A stretch of DNA of 21,234 nt from a virus. Both the position numbers and the translations under genes were made by a program. Positions 1 to 5,940 of the stretch are shown here, one piece after another; position 1 is the first letter of the stretch; each line of letters begins with the position of its first letter. Below the pieces are notes generated by a model. The model had not been told where the DNA came from, ran no database searches, and saw only the letters and a list, made by a program, of their open reading frames with translations. Location of the stretch: positions 1-21,234 of IMG/VR virus record IMGVR_UViG_3300004461_000622; one strand, written 5' to 3'.

Positions 1-95
1 ATAATAGTAAATCAGATATTGCGATTTCTATTGCAGAAATATTATTAAACTCTAAAACAAAAAGTTATGAACAAAGACGAACAACAACAATTTGA
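1..95 (+). CDS. C-terminal end of an unidentified protein (5' truncated)
   Basis: Reading from base 3, the frame is open for 30 codons from the window edge and stops at the TGA at 93-95. The other two forward frames stop sooner. The peptide end (NSKSDIAISIAEILL, then a basic, Thr-rich tail) has an amphipathic helical look. It would overlap the next gene by 29 bases, which fits the packed style of this genome. The start lies outside the window, so no function can be given. It is too short to exclude a chance open frame. Confidence 0.4.
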   Translation, partial: NSKSDIAISIAEILLNSKTKSYEQRRTTTI

Positions 96-279
96 TGCAC
101 TACAATTAAGATGTAGTAAAACAAAATACCGAATAGATTTTATCCCATCAAATAATGATGGTGATAGGTATTGGGAATTTTATTCCGTAGATGAAAAAGG
201 TTATGAGTATGGTAGAGAAAATTTCTTTTCTATTAGACAATTGACTGAAACAGTAAATGATTATTTAGATATAAAATAG
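67..279 (+). CDS. small hypothetical phage protein (70 aa)
   Basis: The ATG at 67 follows an A-rich leader (aacaaaaagtt), the usual pattern here. The 70-residue product is soluble-looking and acidic, rich in Tyr, Phe and Asp, with no membrane segment and no motif I recognise. It may be an α/β fold, with strand-like YRIDFIP and WEFYSV segments and a helical C-terminus (RQLTETVNDYL). It is the last gene before a strong terminator at 326-355, so it probably closes a transcription unit coming from the left. Function unknown. Confidence 0.6.
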   Translation: MNKDEQQQFDALQLRCSKTKYRIDFIPSNNDGDRYWEFYSVDEKGYEYGRENFFSIRQLTETVNDYLDIK

Positions 280-295
280 TTTTGTTTCCATAACG

Positions 296-323
296 AGTTA
301 GGGTTACTGTCATACCCTTAACT
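296..323 (+). other. imperfect hairpin just upstream of the terminator
   Basis: AGTTA-GGGT (296-304) can pair with ACCCTTAACT (314-323), leaving one unpaired base, around a loop of about nine bases. There is no T-tract of its own. The true terminator hairpin begins three bases later, so the two stems stack end to end behind the stop codon at 277-279. It may help fold or protect the 3' end of the transcript; that role is inference. Confidence 0.4.
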
Positions 324-325
324 AA

Positions 326-355
326 CCGGCATCGTAAATGGTGCCGGATTTTTTA
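326..355 (+). terminator. Rho-independent terminator
   Basis: CCGGCATC (326-333) pairs with GGTGCCGG (340-347) in an eight-pair stem with one G-T wobble and a six-base loop (GTAAAT). It is followed directly by ATTTTTTA. The stem is far richer in G+C than its surroundings. It sits about 45 bases after the stop of the 67-279 gene and ends the transcription unit entering from the left. Confidence 0.85.
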
Positions 356-379
356 TGCTCAAAAATAAAGTTATTAACA

Positions 380-411
380 TTTGGTGTTTTGAAAAATCTT
401 TCATATATTTA
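380..411 (+). promoter_or_regulatory. candidate Bacteroidota housekeeping promoter
   Basis: TTTG at 380-383, a 20-base spacer, then TATATTTA at 404-411. This fits the known Bacteroidota pattern of a -33 TTTG and a -7 TAnnTTTG box 19 to 21 bases apart, with seven of eight -7 positions matching. It lies just after the terminator at 326-355 and points into the non-coding region. If used, its first product would be an untranslated RNA or a long leader. AT-rich DNA yields such matches by chance. Confidence 0.4.
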
Positions 412-565
412 TTATTGTCCGAAAGGATGGGGGCTCTGTTAAGGTAGGCGATACTCAAATCATATTAGGTATTCTCTTTTAATTATTCTCTCTCTTATCT
501 CTTCATTTTCTATGAGGGGGGTAAGGGGGGTGTAAGATAGACAATATCTAAATCATAAACGAAAA

Positions 566-581
566 CAGTAACACAGTAACA
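566..581. repeat. tandem direct repeat CAGTAACA x2
   Basis: CAGTAACA occurs at 566-573 and again at 574-581, and a partial third copy (GTAAAG) follows. Two short copies are too few to call iterons, but they lie in the non-coding region near other structured elements. Confidence 0.5.
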
Positions 582-740
582 GTAAAGCAGCTTTGAATAA
601 TTAAAGTGAAAGATTATAAAATAAATTTGGAAATGTCAGGAAAAAGTTGTAACTTCTAAAAAGTAAAGCACTAAGCAACTAAACATTAAAAAATAAAATC
701 TAAAATTTAAATACAAAATTAAAAAAGAATGTTATAATAC

Positions 741-799
741 TGTATCACTTAATCAATACTCTATCAGCATTTTGCAAAATTTATATAGAGTGTGATACA
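741..799. repeat. two-part inverted repeat enclosing a 12-base palindrome
   Basis: The outer arms TGTATCAC (741-748) and GTGATACA (792-799) are perfect complements. The inner arms ACTCTAT (758-764) and ATAGAGT (785-791) are also perfect. The left side carries an extra nine bases between arms, while the right arms abut. The loop contains the self-complementary ATTTTGCAAAAT (769-780). In RNA this would be a 15-pair stem with a one-sided bulge. In DNA it could be an operator or a replication-related site. A TATAAT lies just upstream at 733-738. Confidence 0.65.
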
Positions 800-812
800 A
801 TCTAAATATACT

Positions 813-879
813 GGGGTTAGCGGTTCTTATTTTTTGATTGCCATCTTAAATTTATTATTCTCCCGCTAACCCCTTTTTT
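813..879 (+). terminator. terminator-like hairpin with a large loop
   Basis: GGGGTTAGCGG (813-823) and CCGCTAACCCC (863-873) form a perfect 11-pair stem followed by six T (874-879). The 39-base loop is long for a simple terminator, so the element may instead be the end of a structured RNA. It closes the non-coding region just before the HNH gene and would insulate that gene from upstream transcription. Confidence 0.7.
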
Positions 880-918
880 ATGCGTTTCACTTTTGAATTT
901 AATATTTATACCAAAGGA

Positions 919-950
919 TTTGGCAATATCAGGAATTATTCGTATATTAG
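919..950 (+). promoter_or_regulatory. candidate Bacteroidota promoter for the HNH gene
   Basis: TTTG (919-922), a 20-base spacer, then TATATTAG (943-950). The spacing is ideal and seven of eight -7 positions agree with TAnnTTTG. The ATG of the HNH gene at 980 lies 30 bases downstream, which suits a short leader. This placement argues that translation starts at 980 and not at the upstream ATG at 893. Confidence 0.5.
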
Positions 951-979
951 AAGTATTATTAACAAAAACAATATATAAG

Positions 980-1378
980 ATGGCACAAAGTCAAAAAGAA
1001 CAATGGGTAATTCCAACCTATAATGGAATACAATACACAAAGTATTTAATATCTACATCAGGTAGATTAGTATCTAAAACAAATACAGGCCCAAATAGAA
1101 AAAATAGAACTGCTGTATTTGATAACTACAAAGAAATCAATCCTCTTAAATGTAAAATAGGATACACTACATTCAACATCTATGATGACAATAGTGAAAG
1201 AAACATTATGTATGGTCACAGATTAATGTGGGAAAGTTTTATATGTCCTATCACACCAGGTATGGTAATTGACCATATCAATGCAGATAAGAAAGATAAT
1301 AGATTATCTAACTTGCAAATGATGACATATTCAGAAAATTTATTAAAGTATCATAACGAAGATAAAAAGAAAAAATAG
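980..1378 (+). CDS. free-standing HNH homing-type endonuclease
   Basis: The 132-residue product has a NUMOD4-like N-terminus (W9-V-I-P to about S33, with the Y-x-I-S-x-x-GR pattern). It ends in an HNH_3-type nuclease: GHRLMWESF at 79-87 and VIDHINADKKDNRLSNLQ at 96-113, with H80, H99, N108 and N120 as likely metal or catalytic residues. Such enzymes nick or cut DNA to spread their own gene. An upstream ATG at 893 would add 29 hydrophobic residues unlike the family and would overlap the candidate promoter at 919-950, so I start at 980. A strong hairpin lies before it and its own promoter candidate drives it, the mark of a mobile insertion into the phage. The next gene starts two bases after its stop. 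Confidence 0.85.
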   Translation: MAQSQKEQWVIPTYNGIQYTKYLISTSGRLVSKTNTGPNRKNRTAVFDNYKEINPLKCKIGYTTFNIYDDNSERNIMYGHRLMWESFICPITPGMVIDHINADKKDNRLSNLQMMTYSENLLKYHNEDKKKK

Positions 1379-1379
1379 T

Positions 1380-1562
1380 ATGTGTATTTGGAGATTTGGA
1401 ACTTGGTTAGAAGGTTTAATTTCAGTATTAACCGCAGGACATGGAAAACAATTTGCTGCATGGATAACTTGGACATTCTTTAGAAATCCAGATTGTGGAT
1501 GTAAACGAAGACAAGAGTATTTAGATAACTTATTTGGATGTAATAATAATATAAAACTATGA
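1380..1562 (+). CDS. small Cys-containing phage protein (60 aa)
   Basis: The ATG at 1380 lies two bases after the HNH stop. The 60 residues are aromatic-rich at the N-terminus (six Trp/Phe in the first 33) and end with a basic, cysteine-bearing segment: C39-G-C41-KRRQEYLDNLFG-C54. A CxC-KR-x-x-x-LN-like segment recurs in small phage and phage-like virion-region proteins, so I believe the gene is real, but its role is unknown. It might bind a metal. It overlaps the next gene by four bases (ATGA), indicating translational coupling. Confidence 0.65.
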   Translation: MCIWRFGTWLEGLISVLTAGHGKQFAAWITWTFFRNPDCGCKRRQEYLDNLFGCNNNIKL

Positions 1563-1813
1563 TAGAAATAATACAAGAAGTAGAAACGGATTGGTTTCTT
1601 ATTCACTTAACAGACACAAGACATTATCAAATTTGGAATAAATGGGATTTGTATTCAACACTATTGAACGCAACAACAATAGATTTAACAAATCCAAAAC
1701 CATATAAAAGTTTATATGATGAAGATTTTCCTATGACACAAAACGATTTGACTAATATGGTAGGTGAATTGAAAAGAGTGAAAGAAGATAATAACAAAAA
1801 ATATAATAATTAA
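1559..1813 (+). CDS. hypothetical protein (84 aa)
   Basis: The gene starts in an ATGA overlap with the 1380-1562 gene. The 84-residue product has a compact N-terminal half rich in Trp, Ile and Thr (IQEVETDWFLIHLTDTRHYQ) and a lysine- and asparagine-rich C-terminal helix. There is no signal peptide or membrane segment, and no family I recognise. Its position in a tightly coupled run of small genes before the sigma-like gene suggests a minor regulatory or accessory job, but this is context only. Confidence 0.6.
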   Translation: MIEIIQEVETDWFLIHLTDTRHYQIWNKWDLYSTLLNATTIDLTNPKPYKSLYDEDFPMTQNDLTNMVGELKRVKEDNNKKYNN

Positions 1814-1816
1814 AAG

Positions 1817-2107
1817 ATGAAACAAGAAAACAGATTTGGATACACATTAGAAAAAGGAACATTGGAATTGGGTGGTAAACCTATTAGTAAAGACAAACTA
1901 TATCTAATTGATTTTAGTAAACTAAACTCCGTTAACGATTTAGTACTAATCTTATCAGCAATGTCTATTGCATTTCCAGGAGACCATCCACACATTGAGG
2001 TATTAAAACCATTCTTAAATACAGATAACCCAATGGATATGCCGGCAAGACCACAACAACCTAAACAAGAAGAATTTAAATTGCCTAAACTTAAAACTAT
2101 TAAGTAA
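1817..2107 (+). CDS. hypothetical protein (96 aa)
   Basis: It begins three bases after the previous stop and its TAA shares a base with the next ATG (TAATG). The 96-residue product has a β-like N-terminus (FGYTLEKGTLELGGKPISK), a hydrophobic central helix (NDLVLILSAMSIAF), then a Pro-, Gln- and Lys-rich tail from about residue 70 that looks disordered. The sequence shows an isolated compact domain plus a flexible basic end, as in small adaptor proteins. No family recognised. Confidence 0.6.
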   Translation: MKQENRFGYTLEKGTLELGGKPISKDKLYLIDFSKLNSVNDLVLILSAMSIAFPGDHPHIEVLKPFLNTDNPMDMPARPQQPKQEEFKLPKLKTIK

Positions 2108-2334
2108 TGAACTACGAACCAATAGGAGAAGAAAACTTTAATAAATTAGTAGGTATCTTAGATAAAATTACATCACACCTACCAGAACACGACGCACCTT
2201 TCATTTGGAATATGTATAATGATACAAGAGGCGTAGCAGAAAAACAACCGTGCACATGTGGAAGTGCAGGAAGATATTGGGGAGAAGCTACACAACATTT
2301 AAAGAGTTGGGTAAACGAAAGAAAGAATGCATAA
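2107..2334 (+). CDS. small protein with a CxCG motif (75 aa)
   Basis: It starts in a TAATG junction and overlaps the next gene by eight bases. The 75 residues are mostly helical (EENFNKLVGILDKITSHL) and end with a CTCGSAGRYWGEA segment (C49, C51) followed by an amphipathic helix. Small phage proteins with a similar Cys-Gly-Trp ending occur widely near terminase genes; that resemblance is from memory. It may bind metal or a nucleic acid partner. No specific function can be read from the sequence. Confidence 0.6.
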   Translation: MNYEPIGEENFNKLVGILDKITSHLPEHDAPFIWNMYNDTRGVAEKQPCTCGSAGRYWGEATQHLKSWVNERKNA

Positions 2335-2893
2335 TGAAGTAACTAGTAGTATACAAATAGAATGTGAAAGAAGATTAACAAATCTCTATGAACAATCGTA
2401 TACACTATTAGTTAAGATAGCATTTAAGATTACCAAACAAAAAGAAACTGCAGAGGATGTTGTCATGGAACTTTTTGAATATTTGCATAAGAAGCAAAAT
2501 ATAAAATTGTTTTGGGGGCCGGATAGTTACAACATAAAGTATTGCTGCAAGTTTATCAAACATAGGTTTCTAAATAAGACAAAGAAACTGAATAGAATAA
2601 GTTTAATGGAAGATTTACCAGATAATGAAATTGACATACCATACGACTATGATAATGATATCGGTATTCAAATAGCACATGAAGAAGTCATAAGAGAGTT
2701 AAAGAATTTAGAAGCAACTAAACTTTGGGCAAGCAGTCGTATCTTTGAATTGTATTGGATGACGCCGGACACACTAGATGAAGTAAGTGATAAGATAGGT
2801 ATCAGTAAGTCTACTACATTCCTAGCAGTTAAGAAAATAAGAAAGTATTTAAAAGAGATAATAGATAATCCATTTACAGATAAAGATGTTTAA
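2327..2893 (+). CDS. phage-encoded sigma-factor-like protein (ECF-like layout)
   Basis: The 188-residue product reads like a small σ70-family protein. Residues about 17-55 have the region-2 pattern of small sigma factors: a helical stretch, then KETAEDVVMELFEYLHK, close to the 'aEDlvQevFl' core. A linker (about 88-120) follows. Residues 148-176 form a region-4 helix-turn-helix (LDEVSDKIGISKSTTFLAV and a following basic helix). There is no large region 1 or 3, as in ECF sigmas. Known phages use such proteins to redirect host RNA polymerase to late promoters. Three matching AAC-containing two-box motifs at 6048, 9337 and 11881 are candidate targets, which is inference. It overlaps the genes on both sides. 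A DNA-binding regulator without sigma activity is the main alternative. Confidence 0.7.
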   Translation: MHNEVTSSIQIECERRLTNLYEQSYTLLVKIAFKITKQKETAEDVVMELFEYLHKKQNIKLFWGPDSYNIKYCCKFIKHRFLNKTKKLNRISLMEDLPDNEIDIPYDYDNDIGIQIAHEEVIRELKNLEATKLWASSRIFELYWMTPDTLDEVSDKIGISKSTTFLAVKKIRKYLKEIIDNPFTDKDV

Positions 2894-3293
2894 AAAACCA
2901 TTCAATAGAACTTTAGGAGAGGTAAGAATATGTAGACAATGTAAAGTAGAGTTTCATGCACATAAACCAATATGGAGTTGTATGGCATGTCTATGTAAAC
3001 AACAAAAGTTATATGCACCTCGTATCACAAAGAAAGATAAGTATCCATTTAGTGGCAACGAAAGAGATTTAAGATTTAGTAGAATACATGGTGAATTAAG
3101 TAGAGCATGGAAACAAAGTAGAGAAGCTTTAACTAAACATTATGATAAACAATTAAAAGAGATAGAACAAAACGGAGTATTAGATTGGATTAATGATAGA
3201 AGAAGTTGGGAAGCTAAAAAAGAAAATCAAGTAAAAAGTAGAAACACAACTCGCAAAGATTTCCCTGACACAAGAGGACACTATGAATACTAA
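2886..3293 (+). CDS. zinc-ribbon-like basic protein (135 aa)
   Basis: It overlaps the sigma-like gene by eight bases, so the two are probably made together. The N-terminus carries C16-x2-C19, a 12-residue gap and C32-x2-C35, with C37 close by: a likely zinc ribbon. The remainder is highly charged and helical (residues about 60-125), rich in Arg, Lys, Glu and Trp, ending in a basic tail. The pairing of a zinc ribbon with a basic helical body fits nucleic acid binding, possibly a partner of the sigma-like protein or of the packaging complex. No named family recognised. Confidence 0.65.
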   Translation: MFKKPFNRTLGEVRICRQCKVEFHAHKPIWSCMACLCKQQKLYAPRITKKDKYPFSGNERDLRFSRIHGELSRAWKQSREALTKHYDKQLKEIEQNGVLDWINDRRSWEAKKENQVKSRNTTRKDFPDTRGHYEY

Positions 3294-3456
3294 ACATCAC
3301 AATATAGATTATGAATATGTTTACTTTCGTTTTGATTGGAATTGGATTAAAGATAAACAAATTATATTAAGAGGTGATGAGGATAATGGTATATTAATAA
3401 TAGCAGATGCAGAAGGTAAAGCAATTAAGATGTTTGGATTTGAAAGAATACTATAA
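3283..3456 (+). CDS. small hypothetical protein (57 aa)
   Basis: The ATG at 3283 overlaps the end of the zinc-ribbon gene by 11 bases, and the TAA is at 3454-3456. The 57 residues are compact and aromatic (YEYVYFRFDWNWIKDKQIILRG), then GILIIADAEGKAIKMFGFERIL. The alternating hydrophobic pattern suggests a small β-rich domain. Tight overlap with its neighbour and the protein-like composition support it. Function unknown. Confidence 0.55.
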   Translation: MNTKHHNIDYEYVYFRFDWNWIKDKQIILRGDEDNGILIIADAEGKAIKMFGFERIL

Positions 3457-3474
3457 CTAAAGAAAACTAAAGAG

Positions 3475-3618
3475 ATGAACAAAGAACAAAATGGAATAGC
3501 AGACTTATTAAAGAGTATGTTTACCGAAGAAGAACTTAAAGAGATGGAAAGAAAGTTTGAAGAACTAAAACAGAACGCATTAAGTGGGTCAACTACAAAA
3601 GTTAACAATGAGTGTTAA
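3475..3618 (+). CDS. small acidic helical protein (47 aa)
   Basis: The ATG at 3475 follows an A-rich leader (aaagaaaactaaagag), and the TAA is at 3616-3618. The 47 residues are almost wholly one charged amphipathic helix (ADLLKSMFTEEELKEMERKF) with a short Ser/Thr-rich tail. It fills most of the space between the 57-residue gene and the terminase pair. Its size allows little more to be said; it could be a small packaging or regulatory peptide. Confidence 0.5.
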   Translation: MNKEQNGIADLLKSMFTEEELKEMERKFEELKQNALSGSTTKVNNEC

Positions 3619-3660
3619 ACATATAGAGGAGTCCGAATAATAAACGGGCAAAAACGAATT

Positions 3661-3960
3661 ATGGGAAAGTTTGAAGTAGGAAATAAGATGGGTGGTAGAA
3701 AGCCAGGTTCTCTTAATAGGAGTACCGAACAGGCGAAGCTGACTATTGCTAGACTTGCTAATAGAGGATTGGATAATATAATGGAAGACTTTGACAAAAT
3801 AAGAAAGGATAGTCCTGTTGAAGCAGCTAAGTTATATCTTAAACTATTAGAATATATTGTACCTAAGAAATCTTCTATTGATATATCAGGCGAAGTAAAT
3901 CATAAGGTGCAACAGATTAGTATTAATATAAACAGAAAGGAAATTGGAACTAACGATTGA
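3661..3960 (+). CDS. probable terminase small subunit
   Basis: The ATG at 3661 follows an A-rich leader. The 99-residue product starts with a basic, Gly-rich segment typical of phage packaging proteins (GNKMGGRKPGSLNRSTEQ, residues 8-25). Helices follow (KLTIARLANRGLDNIMEDF and VEAAKLYLKLLEYIVP). Small subunits recognise the phage DNA and load the large subunit. The assignment rests on this N-terminus and on direct overlap with the large subunit gene (17 bases). The gene is shorter than many small terminases, and I see no textbook helix-turn-helix, so another DNA-binding role is possible. Confidence 0.55.
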   Translation: MGKFEVGNKMGGRKPGSLNRSTEQAKLTIARLANRGLDNIMEDFDKIRKDSPVEAAKLYLKLLEYIVPKKSSIDISGEVNHKVQQISININRKEIGTND

Positions 3961-5110
3961 TACAACGATAACCTTCGATAATATTTTAAGCAGCAAATAT
4001 AAAGTTGTTCATAATGTTGGGGGCACAAGGTCATCCAAGAGCTACTCTGCTTTACAATACTGCATAGTAAAATCGATAGAAAAACCTACAATCGTAACAA
4101 TAGTAAGAAAGTCGATACCGTCTCTTAAAAGGACTATAATGAAGGATTTTAAGGATATCTTAGAACACTTAAACATATGGCATGAAGAAGATTTTAATGT
4201 TACTGATAGGGTATGGAGTTATGAGAAAAGTATTATTCAATTCATATCGACAGATGATGCTGAGAAGCTTAGAGGAATTAAGTCAGACATTCTTTTTATA
4301 GATGAAGCAAATGAGATAGATGAAGAAAGTTATTTTCAGTTAAGCATTAGAACAAAAGACAAAATAATATTATGTTACAACCCAACAATATCCCCATACC
4401 ATTGGCTTAGACAGATGCAAGATTGCGATAGATATGTTACAACTTATTTAGACAATCCTTATTTAGATAAAGAAATAATAAAGGGTATTGAAGAACTAAA
4501 AAATAAAAATGAAAAGTATTGGAAAATCTACGGACTTGGTGAATATACCGCAAATGATAAAGCTATATTTGAATTTAACATTGTGGATGATTTTGATGCT
4601 GATTTCGTTTCCTTTGGTATTGACTTTGGCTTTAGTAGTGACCCCAGTGCTATGGTTGCAGTATATAAGAAAGGTGATGAACTCTTTATGGAAGAAGTAT
4701 TTTATGAGAAAGGCCTTGTCACTAACGAAATCATTGACAAACTCAAAAAAGGAAACATTGATAAGTCCTACGAAATCTTCGGCGATAGCAGTGAACCAAG
4801 ACTTATCGAAGAAATCTATCGTAGTGGATTCAACATCAAACCAGTTACAAAAGGACCTGACTCAATTAAATTCGGAATAGCAGTGATGAACAACTATAAG
4901 ATAAACATATTAAAGTCTAGCCAAAATCTAATCAACGAGATGTATGGTTATGAATACATTACAGATAAGAATGGTAATGTGACAGACAAACCACAAGACT
5001 ATATGAACCACGCAATAGATGCAGCACGATATGCATGTATGATGAAGTTATCACAGAAACAACAAAGCAAAGGAAGATATGCACTTACAATCGGACAACA
5101 CAAATACTAA
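3944..5110 (+). CDS. terL: terminase large subunit (DNA packaging ATPase-nuclease)
   Basis: The 388-residue product has both halves of a large terminase. The ATPase part carries Walker A GGTRSSKS (26-33) and Walker B ILFIDE (116-121), which power DNA translocation into the procapsid. The RNase H-like nuclease part carries FGIDFGF (D227), FGDSSEP (D281) and NHAIDAARYA (D359), the three acidic metal sites that cut the concatemer. It resembles the Terminase_3/PBSX type. The start is TTG at 3944: the frame is closed by a TAA at 3929-3931, and the next in-frame ATG is at residue 66, beyond Walker A, so TTG is the only standard start. It overlaps the small subunit by 17 bases and the next gene by 32. 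Confidence 0.93.
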   Translation: MELTIDTTITFDNILSSKYKVVHNVGGTRSSKSYSALQYCIVKSIEKPTIVTIVRKSIPSLKRTIMKDFKDILEHLNIWHEEDFNVTDRVWSYEKSIIQFISTDDAEKLRGIKSDILFIDEANEIDEESYFQLSIRTKDKIILCYNPTISPYHWLRQMQDCDRYVTTYLDNPYLDKEIIKGIEELKNKNEKYWKIYGLGEYTANDKAIFEFNIVDDFDADFVSFGIDFGFSSDPSAMVAVYKKGDELFMEEVFYEKGLVTNEIIDKLKKGNIDKSYEIFGDSSEPRLIEEIYRSGFNIKPVTKGPDSIKFGIAVMNNYKINILKSSQNLINEMYGYEYITDKNGNVTDKPQDYMNHAIDAARYACMMKLSQKQQSKGRYALTIGQHKY

Positions 5111-5297
5111 TAGTGATAGACTATGGGATAGAGATGAGATAGCAGAACTAATTAATTATGCTAAACATCTACAACAAGAGAATGAGGACTTACAGGCAAA
5201 GATGATTATGATGAATGCTAAATTAGGTAATGAGGAAGCAAAAGTAAAAAGATTGACAATAACATTAAACGGATTATTATATGGTGAAAGAAATTAA
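5079..5297 (+). CDS. coiled-coil small protein (72 aa)
   Basis: It starts inside the end of the terminase gene (32-base overlap) and runs 17 bases into the next gene. After a polar N-terminus (SDNTNTNSDRLWDR) comes a continuous heptad-like helix, residues about 17-65 (EIAELINYAKHLQQENEDLQ and on), predicted to coil with itself or a partner. No later ATG would keep the helix whole, so I accept the overlapping start. It may be a scaffold or oligomerisation factor for packaging or assembly; no family recognised. Confidence 0.6.
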   Translation: MHLQSDNTNTNSDRLWDRDEIAELINYAKHLQQENEDLQAKMIMMNAKLGNEEAKVKRLTITLNGLLYGERN

Positions 5298-5940
5298 CTT
5301 AAGTGTTCCAACAGATTGGAATGACATAACTCTAAGAAGGTATTTAAGATTACAAAAAGAATTAGCTTCCTATGGTGATGATGAAGAAGCAACAGTTGCG
5401 GTGATGATGTCTAACCTATGTGGACTACCTGCAGAATATTTACATAGTATAGGTGTTGACGATTATAATCTAATAAGAGAAACCTTAACTAAATTTATTT
5501 CTAATACTGAGCATGACTTAGTAAAGTTTATTACAATAGACGGAGTAGAGTATGGATTCGAACCTAACATATCTAAGATGCCATACGGTGCATACATAGA
5601 CATCAGCAAATATCAAACTATGACTATTGATGACAACTGGGCAAGTATCATGTCAATACTTTATAGGCCTGTATTAGATAAGAAGGGAGATATGTATCAC
5701 ATAGCACCTTACACAGGAGAGATAGATAAAAAGAAATTCTTAGATGTAGGTATGCATGTTCACTTTGGTGCATTGTTTTTTTTTGTAAATTTGTCAATGG
5801 ACTTAATGAACGCTATCCTGAAATCTTTGAAGGTGGAGGAACTTCCACCCAACATCAAGTTAATTTTGGAAAGAAGTGGGGAAGTTATGCAACGATTGTT
5901 GAAATTGCAAACAACGACATCCTTAAATTTGAAGCAATAA
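5281..5940 (+). CDS. probable tail assembly chaperone, 0-frame product
   Basis: The 219-residue product starts with a pattern common to a Bacteroidota phage tail-region family (INLSVPTDWNDITLRRYLRL). Its middle segment (about 83-120) is β-like, with KMPYGAYIDIS at 100-110. After F166-F168, encoded by nine T, the zero frame continues for 51 residues (NLSMDLMNAILKSL, then a helical tail ending at the TAA at 5938-5940). The same T-tract gives access to an 88-codon open -1 frame, so I expect two products, as with the λ G and GT tail chaperones, which hold tape-measure protein for the tube. The chaperone role is inferred from this layout and family memory. It overlaps the coiled-coil gene by 17 bases. 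Confidence 0.65.
   Translation: MVKEINLSVPTDWNDITLRRYLRLQKELASYGDDEEATVAVMMSNLCGLPAEYLHSIGVDDYNLIRETLTKFISNTEHDLVKFITIDGVEYGFEPNISKMPYGAYIDISKYQTMTIDDNWASIMSILYRPVLDKKGDMYHIAPYTGEIDKKKFLDVGMHVHFGALFFFVNLSMDLMNAILKSLKVEELPPNIKLILERSGEVMQRLLKLQTTTSLNLKQ
5776..5784 (+). promoter_or_regulatory. T9 slippery site for -1 frameshifting
   Basis: Nine T encode F166-F168 in the zero frame. T5778 with TTT 5779-5781 and TTT 5782-5784 is a correctly phased X XXY YYZ heptamer (T TTT TTT). A -1 slip moves the ribosome to TGT at 5784 and the open -1 frame. RNA polymerase adding one U would have the same effect; losing one U gives an immediate TAA. A six-pair hairpin (GGTGGA 5832-5837 / TCCACC 5844-5849) begins 47 bases downstream, farther than usual stimulators. 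Confidence 0.6.

Larger units (their letters stand above)
356..890. other. non-coding region with structured elements
   Basis: I see no open frame longer than about ten codons with a believable start across most of this stretch, in a genome where genes otherwise overlap. It holds a Bacteroidota-type promoter candidate (380-411), a pyrimidine-rich tract (about 472-511) running into two runs of six G (516-521, 525-530), a tandem 8-base repeat (566-581), an A-rich stretch, a long inverted repeat (741-799) and a terminator-like hairpin (813-879). It could encode an untranslated RNA, or serve as a control region or replication or packaging site. The sequence does not decide between these. Confidence 0.55.

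Noticed and set aside
291-313. TAACGAG plus CTGTCAT resembling the late motif
   Set aside because: The boxes carry mismatches and the spacing is five bases short, and the bases form part of a hairpin.
708-735. ATGTTAT at 729 as a late motif copy
   Set aside because: The sequence 14 bases upstream (TAAATAC) does not match TAACGAT.
880-978. 32-codon frame starting at 880 directly behind the terminator-like hairpin
   Set aside because: It overlaps the candidate promoter, has low-complexity composition and no recognisable features.
893-979. Longer HNH product starting at 893
   Set aside because: The added 29 residues are hydrophobic and unlike the family, and the region holds the promoter candidate at 919-950 that points to a start at 980.
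3321-3608. 95-codon reverse frame across two small genes
   Set aside because: Ser- and Leu-rich shadow of A-rich forward genes; no promoter or start context on that strand.
4509-4880. 123-codon second frame inside the large terminase
   Set aside because: It overlaps conserved nuclease motifs of terL in another frame and has shadow-like composition.
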